A stretch of DNA of 8,992 nt from Pseudomonadota bacterium (lineage in GTDB: Bacteria > Pseudomonadota > Alphaproteobacteria > Sphingomonadales > Sphingomonadaceae): the NCBI GenBank assembly GCA_023413015.1, contig JAEZQR010000186.1, positions 1 through 8,992 on the forward strand, read 5' to 3'. Numbering within the stretch: the first letter of the stretch is position 1; each line of letters begins with the position of its first letter. The position numbers and the translations under genes are program-made. Positions 1 through 4,579 of the stretch are shown here, piece after piece. The notes under the pieces are model-generated. The model saw only the letters and a list, made by a program, of their open reading frames with translations. It searched no databases and had not been told where the DNA came from.

Positions 1-11
1 CGCCCGTTTTG

Positions 12-25
12 TGGGCACATGCCCA
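12..25. promoter_or_regulatory. Palindrome upstream of the glnB promoter (possible operator)
   Basis: A 6-bp inverted repeat, TGGGCA-CA-TGCCCA, is flanked by T-rich sequence on the left and an A-run on the right, so the outer arms are also nearly symmetrical. It lies about 60-70 bp upstream of the -24 element, where an activator or repressor of the glnBA promoter could bind. It does not match the NtrC enhancer consensus (TGCAC-N7-GTGCA). A hairpin terminator for an upstream gene is less likely, because neither strand has a U-run in the right place. Confidence 0.25.
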
Positions 26-76
26 AAAAATATGCACCTTGACGCAAAGCTCTAGGCTCCTTCCGAGGGCGCATGT

Positions 77-93
77 TTGGCACGGCTCGTGCA
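77..93 (+). promoter_or_regulatory. Sigma-54 (RpoN) -24/-12 promoter of glnB-glnA
   Basis: The sequence TTGGCACGGCTCGTGCA fits the RpoN consensus YTGGCACGrNNNTTGCW with one mismatch in the -12 part (GTGCA for TTGCA). The invariant GG (79-80) and GC (91-92) are separated by exactly 10 bp, the spacing that RNA polymerase-sigma-54 requires. Transcription would start near 103-104, about 20 bp before the GTG start of glnB at 125. Sigma-54 control of glnBA, activated by NtrC, is well established in proteobacteria. No convincing pair of NtrC sites is visible in the 76 bp upstream that the window includes. Confidence 0.72.
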
Positions 94-124
94 GGACGCG
101 CGGCAGACGATCACGGGGGTTGGC

Positions 125-463
125 GTGAAAAAGATCGAAGCGATCATCAAGCCGTTCAAGCTCGACGAGGTGAAGGAGGCGCTGCATGAGGTCGGCGTCT
201 CGGGTATAACCGTCGTCGAAGCGAAGGGCTTCGGCCGGCAGAAAGGCCATACCGAGCTGTACCGCGGCGCCGAATATGTCGTGGACTTCCTGCCCAAGGT
301 GAAGCTCGAGGTGGTGGTCGACGACAACCTCGTCGAGCGCACCGTCGAGGCGATCGCCACCGCCGCGCGGACCGGCCGCATCGGCGACGGCAAGATCTTC
401 GTGACGCCGGTCGAGATGGCGGTGCGCATCCGCACCGGCGAACGTGACAGCGACGCGATCTAG
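125..463 (+). CDS. glnB: Nitrogen regulatory protein P-II (GlnB)
   Basis: A trimeric cytosolic signal protein that senses 2-oxoglutarate, ATP/ADP and, through uridylylation by GlnD, glutamine. It tunes glutamine synthetase adenylylation and NtrB/NtrC. From the GTG at 125 the product is 112 residues, the classical P-II length, opening with VKKIEAIIKPFKL. The T-loop (about 37-55) carries the uridylylation tyrosine Y51 in RGAEYVVDF. The B-loop holds R82-G84-R85-G87-G89-K90, and the C-terminus ends GERDSDAI as in GlnB rather than GlnK. An in-frame TTG at 77 would add 16 residues, but it lies inside the -24 promoter element and upstream of the expected transcript start. GTG 125 has a G-rich Shine-Dalgarno (115-119) at 5-nt spacing. 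It sits 39 bp upstream of glnA and is probably cotranscribed with it. Confidence 0.96.
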   Translation: MKKIEAIIKPFKLDEVKEALHEVGVSGITVVEAKGFGRQKGHTELYRGAEYVVDFLPKVKLEVVVDDNLVERTVEAIATAARTGRIGDGKIFVTPVEMAVRIRTGERDSDAI

Positions 464-485
464 GACTTCAGACCAAGACTTCAGA
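464..485 (+). repeat. 9-bp direct repeat between glnB and glnA
   Basis: GACTTCAGA occurs twice (464-472 and 477-485) with a 13-bp period, starting right after the glnB stop codon and ending just before the glnA Shine-Dalgarno. It may be a local duplication in the intercistronic spacer. No function is apparent. Confidence 0.45.
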
Positions 486-502
486 GCCAGGGGAACATGA
501 CG

Positions 503-1915
503 ATGGCGAACAAGGCGAGCGACATCCTCTCGATGATCAAGGACAAGGAGATCGAATGGGTCGATCTCCGCTTCACCGATCCACGCGGCAAGTGGCAGCA
601 CCTGACGATGGCCACGCGCGTCATCGACGAGGACAACCTCGAGGACGGCTTCATGTTCGACGGCTCGTCGATCGTCGGCTGGAAGGCAATCAACGAGTCC
701 GACATGATCCTCAAGCCGGATCTCGATGCGGTCTATGTCGACCCCTTCTCGGCGACGCCGATGCTGATCATGTTCTGCGACGTGGTCGAGCCGTCGACCG
801 GCGAGCTCTATGGCCGCGACCCGCGCTCGACCGCGAAGCGCGCCGAAGCCTATGTCCAGAACACGGGCATCGGCGACACTGTCTTCGTCGGCCCCGAGGC
901 CGAATTCTTCGTGTTCGACGACGTGCGCTTCGGCACCGGCTACAATCAGGGCTTCTACCACCTCGACGACATCGAGCTGCCGACCAACACCGGCCGCGCC
1001 TATGACGAGGGCAACATGGGTCACCGCCCGCGCGCCAAGGGCGGCTATTTCCCCGTCGCGCCGGTGGACTCGGCGGTCGACCTGCGCGGCGAGATGGTCG
1101 CGACCATGCTCGAGATGGGCCTGCCCTGCGACAAGCACCATCACGAGGTCGCGGCCTCGCAGCACGAGCTCGGCCTTGAATTCGGCACGCTGGTCCAGAC
1201 CGCCGACCGCATGCAGATCTACAAGTACGTCGTGCACCAGGTCGCGCACGCCTACGGCAAGACCGCGACCTTCATGCCGAAGCCGATCAAGGAGGACAAC
1301 GGCTCGGGCATGCACGTCCACCTGTCGATCTGGAACAAGGGCAATCCGCTGTTCGCCGGCAACGGCTATGCGGGCCTTTCCGAGACCGCGCTGTTCTTCA
1401 TCGGCGGCATCATCAAGCACGCCAAGGCGCTGAACGCCTTCACCAATCCGAGCACCAACAGCTACAAGCGGCTGGTGCCCGGCTATGAGGCGCCGGTGCT
1501 GCTGGCCTATTCCAGCCGCAACCGCTCGGCCTCGTGCCGCATTCCGTACAGCACCTCGCCCAAGGCTAAGCGCGTCGAGGTTCGCTTCCCAGATGCGACC
1601 GCCAATCCGTATCTCGCCTATGCGGCGCTGCTGATGGCTGGCCTCGACGGCATCGAGAACCGCATCCATCCGGGCCAGGCGATGGACAAGAACCTGTACG
1701 ACCTGCCGCCGAAGGAGCTGAAGAAGGTCCCGACGGTGTGCGCCTCGCTGCGCGAAGCGCTCCACAGCCTCGACAAGTCGCGCGCCGTGTTCACCAAGGG
1801 CGGCGTGTTCACCGACGACCAGATCACCAGCTACATCGAGATCAAGATGGAAGAGGTGATGCGCTGGGAGATGACCCCCGCGCCGGTCGAATTCGACATG
1901 TATTATTCGGCGTAA
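503..1915 (+). CDS. glnA: Type I glutamine synthetase (GlnA)
   Basis: Makes glutamine from glutamate, ammonia and ATP as a cytosolic dodecamer, the main entry of ammonium into metabolism. From ATG 503 it has 470 residues, usual for alphaproteobacterial GlnA (MANKASDIL...). Visible motifs are MFDGSSI with the latch aspartate D53, metal-binding glutamates E132 and E134 in GPEAEFF, the NGSGMH ATP/substrate motif (N266-H271), and the adenylylation site Y399 in NLYDLPP, so it should be controlled by GlnE. The C-terminus EFDMYYSA is typical. An upstream ATG at 497 adds two residues, but the AGGGGA ribosome binding site (489-494) is only 2 nt from it against 8 nt from ATG 503, so 503 is preferred. 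It follows glnB and is closed by the terminator at 1922. Very sure of identity. Confidence 0.98.
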   Translation: MANKASDILSMIKDKEIEWVDLRFTDPRGKWQHLTMATRVIDEDNLEDGFMFDGSSIVGWKAINESDMILKPDLDAVYVDPFSATPMLIMFCDVVEPSTGELYGRDPRSTAKRAEAYVQNTGIGDTVFVGPEAEFFVFDDVRFGTGYNQGFYHLDDIELPTNTGRAYDEGNMGHRPRAKGGYFPVAPVDSAVDLRGEMVATMLEMGLPCDKHHHEVAASQHELGLEFGTLVQTADRMQIYKYVVHQVAHAYGKTATFMPKPIKEDNGSGMHVHLSIWNKGNPLFAGNGYAGLSETALFFIGGIIKHAKALNAFTNPSTNSYKRLVPGYEAPVLLAYSSRNRSASCRIPYSTSPKAKRVEVRFPDATANPYLAYAALLMAGLDGIENRIHPGQAMDKNLYDLPPKELKKVPTVCASLREALHSLDKSRAVFTKGGVFTDDQITSYIEIKMEEVMRWEMTPAPVEFDMYYSA

Positions 1916-1921
1916 CTACGA

Positions 1922-1952
1922 CGGGGCGGCTTGCGGGCCGCCCCGTTTCTTT
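1922..1952 (+). terminator. Intrinsic terminator of the glnB-glnA operon
   Basis: A 9-bp perfect GC-rich stem (CGGGGCGGC 1922-1930 with GCCGCCCCG 1937-1945) and a 6-nt loop are followed by TTTCTTT. It begins 7 nt after the glnA stop. The other strand lacks a U-run after the stem, so it should act mainly on plus-strand transcription. It separates glnA from the convergent methyltransferase gene. Confidence 0.85.
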
Positions 1953-1957
1953 CCGGC

Positions 1958-2704
1958 TCAGGCCGTCCGGCAGGCGACCAGCGTCCCCTTCTGTGTCGTC
2001 GCCCAGTCGAAGCGCAGCTGCGGAAACTCCCGCCGCCAGCGTTCGGCGATCCGCCGCTCGCCCGGCCGATCGGCATCGTCGAGCAGCACGACCGCTCCCG
2101 GGGCGAGCTTGGCGAAGGCGGCCGGCCCGGCGCCGCCGCGCGATTCCGCCTCCACCTCCCGCCACGCCGGCGGGCCGTCGATCACCAGTAACTCGATGCC
2201 TTCCGGCAGTTCGTCATGGTCATACCAGCTGCCGCCATAGCCGTGCGCATTCGGCTTGAGTGGTGCCGCCCGGACCTCGCCCGCCACGCCGGCGCGCTTC
2301 AGCCGGCGCCGGGTCAGCTCGGCAAAGCCTGCATCATGATCGAAGCTCAGGAGCCGGCCGCCCCCGTTCAACTGCAGGCAACGGGCGATGATGACCGTGG
2401 ACACGCCCGATCCGAACTCGACGACCAGCTTCGGCTTCTGGTCGAGCACCTGACGCGCCAGGAGGAGCAGGAAATCGGCCGCCGCCACCCATCCGCCGTC
2501 GGGCGGCACCTGATCGTCCCGAAGGCGCGTCAGGTCGAGTAGTTCCCGTCGCGCCGACGAGCGCAGGCGTTGCGCCTGCCGGTGGGCGCGGAACGGTGCG
2601 GCTCCGCCCGCCACGGCGGCAAGCCAGCGTCCCCAGACCTGGAAACGATGACCGATGCTGCCCAGGACATCGAGCGTCCGCGCCTTGGAATAGACCAGGC
2701 TCAT
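1958..2704 (-). CDS. Class I SAM-dependent methyltransferase, substrate unknown
   Basis: A 248-residue protein with a Rossmann-type methyltransferase core. Motif I is VVEFGSGVST (94-103), which binds the SAM methionine/ribose. An acidic strand end follows in SFDHD (120-124), then a motif IV-like LLVIDGPPAW (172-181) and VVLLDDADR (205-213). This pattern fits the methyltransferase-24-like families; the acceptor cannot be read from sequence. There is no signal peptide or membrane segment; the N-terminus (1-60) is helical and basic. The reading frame stays open upstream to 2920 but would overlap the porin gene. ATG 2704 (MSLVYSK) leaves a 55-bp gap and gives a normal length, though its Shine-Dalgarno is weak. 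It may share a transcript with the upstream minus-strand porin gene. It ends just past the glnA terminator. Confidence 0.8.
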   Translation of the reverse strand: MSLVYSKARTLDVLGSIGHRFQVWGRWLAAVAGGAAPFRAHRQAQRLRSSARRELLDLTRLRDDQVPPDGGWVAAADFLLLLARQVLDQKPKLVVEFGSGVSTVIIARCLQLNGGGRLLSFDHDAGFAELTRRRLKRAGVAGEVRAAPLKPNAHGYGGSWYDHDELPEGIELLVIDGPPAWREVEAESRGGAGPAAFAKLAPGAVVLLDDADRPGERRIAERWRREFPQLRFDWATTQKGTLVACRTA

Positions 2705-2759
2705 GGCCGGCGGATAAGCGAGCCGTGTTGCCCCGACAAGTCGCCCAACACCAAATGCT

Positions 2760-3464
2760 TCAGAAACTGGCGGCGAGCGAGAGGACGATCGTCGGGTCGG
2801 CGGCGTCGAGACCGCGGACGTCGGTATCGACATAGGCGGCGCCGAGCGTGAACCGGCCCAGGCGATAATCGGCACCGATGGACCAGTCGAGCTTGTCGCC
2901 GCCTGATCGGACAAGACCACCGTCTTCGTAGCCTAGATGCGCCCTCAGCGTGACCGGGGTGTTCGGGATGCCGGCCCCGAGATTCCCGTAGAGGTAGAGA
3001 TTGTCGGTGCCGCCGACATTCTTCTGGTCGGGGGCGTAGTTGACGCCGAACGTCGCGGTCGCCGGGCCCAGCTCCCAGCCCAGCGAGCCGTACAGCTCGA
3101 CACGGTTGCGGTCCGATCCATCGAGGAACAGGTAGCCGAGCACGCCCACGTCGACGGTCGTCAGCCCGAGCGACTTGCTCCACCCGCCGTAGATATCGAC
3201 TTCCCCATCCGGTCCGGCGTCGCCCAGCGTCGAAGCCCAGGCCCCGGCGTAAAGGCCTGACCTGTGGTCCAGCTCGATCGAGCCCTGAACGGCCGGCTCC
3301 TCACCCGACAGCGAAACGCCGCGGAACCGATAATCCGAAACGCCGCCGATCGTCGTCACGACATCGATGGCACCGACCGGGGCCGCCTCCTGCGCCTGCG
3401 CCGTGCCGCCCAAGAGCACGAAACCGAGCACAAGAGCCGTGCTGCCTCGAATGATAACCGCCAT
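2760..3464 (-). CDS. TorF-family putative porin (TIGR02001-like outer-membrane protein)
   Basis: A 234-residue outer-membrane beta-barrel protein of the TorF/Gcw_chp type. Residues 1-24 form a signal peptide: a positive N-region, a hydrophobic stretch TALVLGFVLLGG, and an AQA cleavage site before QEAAP. The family hallmark follows at 44-53, DYRFRGVSLS, then PAVQGSIELDHRSGLYAGAW (57-76). The rest alternates aromatic and small residues as expected of amphipathic strands, and the protein ends in LSLAASF, with the C-terminal phenylalanine that BamA recognises. The start at 3464 is chosen over an open frame reaching 3551: only it begins with a proper signal peptide, and AGAGGGG lies just upstream. 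The solute carried is unknown; family names suggest a porin, but function is poorly tested. Confidence 0.88.
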   Translation of the reverse strand: MAVIIRGSTALVLGFVLLGGTAQAQEAAPVGAIDVVTTIGGVSDYRFRGVSLSGEEPAVQGSIELDHRSGLYAGAWASTLGDAGPDGEVDIYGGWSKSLGLTTVDVGVLGYLFLDGSDRNRVELYGSLGWELGPATATFGVNYAPDQKNVGGTDNLYLYGNLGAGIPNTPVTLRAHLGYEDGGLVRSGGDKLDWSIGADYRLGRFTLGAAYVDTDVRGLDAADPTIVLSLAASF

Positions 3465-3625
3465 CAGCCCCTCTGCTGGATTTCCGTCCGCACCGAACGT
3501 AGCCCATCGGCTTGCCAACCGGAAGAAGGCCCACCCATCGCTGCAACGCACAAATTTTTTGGCGCGCCGACCGACCGCGTGAACGCTGGGTCAGCCAGAG
3601 CCGTCACCCACATAGGGTGGAGACG

Positions 3626-3654
3626 AAAAAAGGGCCACTCCGAAGAGCGGCCCT
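3626..3654 (-). terminator. Strong minus-strand intrinsic terminator
   Basis: On the minus strand, AGGGCCGCUC-UUCG-GAGUGGCCCU forms a 10-bp stem with one G-U pair and a stable UUCG tetraloop, running directly into six U (3631-3626). On the plus strand the stem has an A-C mismatch and is followed by AAGTCAAAAA, so it terminates only leftward transcripts. No protein gene on the minus strand ends here, so it implies a separate short transcript. Confidence 0.85.
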
Positions 3655-3692
3655 AAGTCAAAAATCCTTGGGGAGGATCGCCATGAATGGCT
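3626..3692 (-). ncRNA. Predicted small RNA with anti-Shine-Dalgarno (CCUCCCC) loop
   Basis: Read on the minus strand, about 67 nt form three consecutive hairpins. The first is GCCA-UUCA-UGGC (3691-3680). The second is GAUCC-UCCCCAA-GGAUU (3679-3663), whose loop and closing base pairs expose CCUCCCC, complementary to purine-rich ribosome binding sites. The third is the terminator stem (3654-3631) with a UUCG tetraloop and U-run. Possible promoter elements upstream are TTGCAA (3726-3721) and CAATAA (3704-3699) with a 16-bp spacer, putting the 5' end near 3692. Exposed C-rich loops that mask ribosome binding sites are known in several alphaproteobacterial trans-acting sRNAs; membership in a named Rfam family was not established. 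The unit lies upstream of the porin gene but terminates before it, so it is not simply that gene's leader. The promoter and 5' end are inferred. Confidence 0.5.
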
Positions 3693-3761
3693 ACCGGCTT
3701 ATTGCACTGCAGCAGAGATGTTGCAATGCAAAAAATCGTAAACCGAGATAAAGCACAGCTT

Positions 3762-3778
3762 TTAACCAGCCCTTCACC
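3762..3778 (+). promoter_or_regulatory. CtrA-like 11-bp-spaced half-sites upstream of the 3801 gene
   Basis: TTAACC (3762-3767) and TTCACC (3773-3778) lie 11 bp apart. Compared with the CtrA consensus TTAA-N7-TTAAC there is one mismatch. The site is about 25-40 bp upstream of the ATG at 3801, overlapping where a promoter would be. The match is short and could be chance. Confidence 0.3.
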
Positions 3779-3800
3779 ATTCCGGGCCTAGGCTCATGTC

Positions 3801-4370
3801 ATGGATGGCACCTTCAGTCAGGGCTTCAGCGCCGATACCGCGGTTGGCGCCTTCTCCGGCACCACGGGCGCGATCCGGCCCAGCCGGCGAATGGCGGAAA
3901 TTGCCGCCGAGGCGCGTATCGGAATCGACTCCGTTACTGGGCTCGCCACCGACTTCCTCAACCAGTTCAACGAAGTCGCCATGCTGCTCGACATGATCGC
4001 GAGCGACTCCTCGCTTATCGACGATCTCGAGGAATGGCAGGCTCGTGACTACGTCGCGCATTTCGCGGCCAGCGGCTTTGCCGACCGCCATCTCGCGCTC
4101 GAGGCCTATGAGCTGTCGCCACCCCTCACCCGCCGCCGTTTCGACGCGCTCTGCGGTGAGCTGGCCGATATCCTTGCCCAAGGCCTCGCCTTCCTCGTGA
4201 ACTGCCGCGACAGCGGAGCCGAGGCGGCCGTGAAGCCCGCCGCCCAGGCGCTCGGCGCTGAGGTTCGCGAGCATCTGGACCGCCTCGACACGCTGGTCCA
4301 CGCGGGCCGCAAGCGCCCCGCGCAGGCGCAGGTCGGCGCGATGTTCGCGCGCCGGCGCTCGCTCATATAG
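3801..4370 (+). CDS. Uncharacterised helical protein
   Basis: I do not recognise this 189-residue protein with confidence. It is soluble: no signal peptide, no membrane segment. The first 35 residues are Gly/Ser/Thr-rich and probably disordered. Residues 36-145 look mostly alpha-helical, with the patterns DFLNQFNEVAMLLDMI (51-66), DDLEEWQARDYVAHFAASGFA (about 73-93) and RFDALCGELADILAQGLAFL. The C-terminus (160-189) is basic, ending ARRRSLI. Codon use matches the high-GC neighbours, so it is a real resident gene. The start ATG 3801 is the first in frame; the Shine-Dalgarno is weak (AGG at 3790-3792). The DFLNQFNEVAMLLDMI region looks like a conserved motif, and I have a vague, unverified memory of similar alphaproteobacterial hypothetical proteins. 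It lies between an sRNA candidate and parE; no partner is evident. Confidence 0.75.
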   Translation: MDGTFSQGFSADTAVGAFSGTTGAIRPSRRMAEIAAEARIGIDSVTGLATDFLNQFNEVAMLLDMIASDSSLIDDLEEWQARDYVAHFAASGFADRHLALEAYELSPPLTRRRFDALCGELADILAQGLAFLVNCRDSGAEAAVKPAAQALGAEVREHLDRLDTLVHAGRKRPAQAQVGAMFARRRSLI

Positions 4371-4373
4371 CTT

Positions 4374-4396
4374 CGGCGCCGGCGGAAACGGCGCCG
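4374..4396 (+). terminator. GC-rich hairpin after the 3801 gene (weak terminator candidate)
   Basis: CGGCGCCG (4374-4381) pairs with CGGCGCCG (4389-4396) around a 7-nt loop, 3 nt after the stop codon at 4370. There is no U-run behind it (TAACAGGG follows), so it is either an imperfect terminator or a 3'-end stabilising stem. Confidence 0.4.
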
Positions 4397-4406
4397 TAAC
4401 AGGGCT

Positions 4407-4417
4407 CCCCCCCCCCC
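4407..4417. repeat. Homopolymeric run of eleven C
   Basis: Eleven consecutive cytosines lie in the noncoding spacer between the 3801 gene and parE, about 100 bp upstream of the -35 element. The length is prone to slippage, either in vivo or as a sequencing/assembly error. It is outside any coding frame I support. Confidence 0.9.
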
Positions 4418-4518
4418 GTGCCGCAGCCGCCGACCTCCATCATCCGCGGCAACCATCCACTCGCGGTAACCCGCTGATCTGTCAGCCGATATCCGTGCAG
4501 CGCTTGTGCAACAAGGCG

Positions 4519-4546
4519 TTGGAAATCGGCATGGCTTGCCTTATAT
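4519..4546 (+). promoter_or_regulatory. Probable sigma-70-type promoter of parE
   Basis: TTGGAA (4519-4524) and TTATAT (4541-4546) resemble -35 and -10 hexamers with a 16-bp spacer. Transcription would begin near 4552-4554, giving a leader of about 26 nt to ATG 4580. The adjacent GTTC-N7-GTTC box overlaps the expected start region. Confidence 0.55.
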
Positions 4547-4561
4547 GTTCCCTATCTGTTC
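4547..4561 (+). promoter_or_regulatory. LexA (SOS) box upstream of parE
   Basis: GTTC (4547-4550), CCTATCT, GTTC (4558-4561) is an exact match to the alphaproteobacterial LexA operator GTTC-N7-GTTC. It starts at the base after the proposed -10 hexamer and covers the likely transcription start, an ideal position for repression. By chance an eight-base match in either orientation is expected about 0.3 times in 9 kb, so the position is what makes it persuasive. Confidence 0.6.
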
Positions 4562-4579
4562 TGTGTTTCCGGATGTACG

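Noticed and set aside
31..50. NtrC enhancer upstream of glnB
   Set aside because: Only one half-site, TGCACC, is present. The expected GGTGCA half at the right distance is missing.
77..124. TTG at 77 as the glnB start
   Set aside because: It lies inside the -24 element of the sigma-54 promoter, upstream of the expected transcript start. P-II proteins start at the position of GTG 125.
1738..2259. Plus-strand open frames across the end of glnA and the methyltransferase
   Set aside because: They are arginine/proline-rich shadows of the real genes, with no recognisable domain.
2705..2920. N-terminal extension of the methyltransferase to 2920
   Set aside because: It would overlap the 3' end of the porin gene, and its residues are a frame-shifted shadow of that gene with no methyltransferase similarity.
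3465..3551. N-terminal extension of the porin gene to 3551
   Set aside because: It would place 29 extra residues before a clear signal peptide. ATG 3464 has its own purine-rich ribosome binding site.
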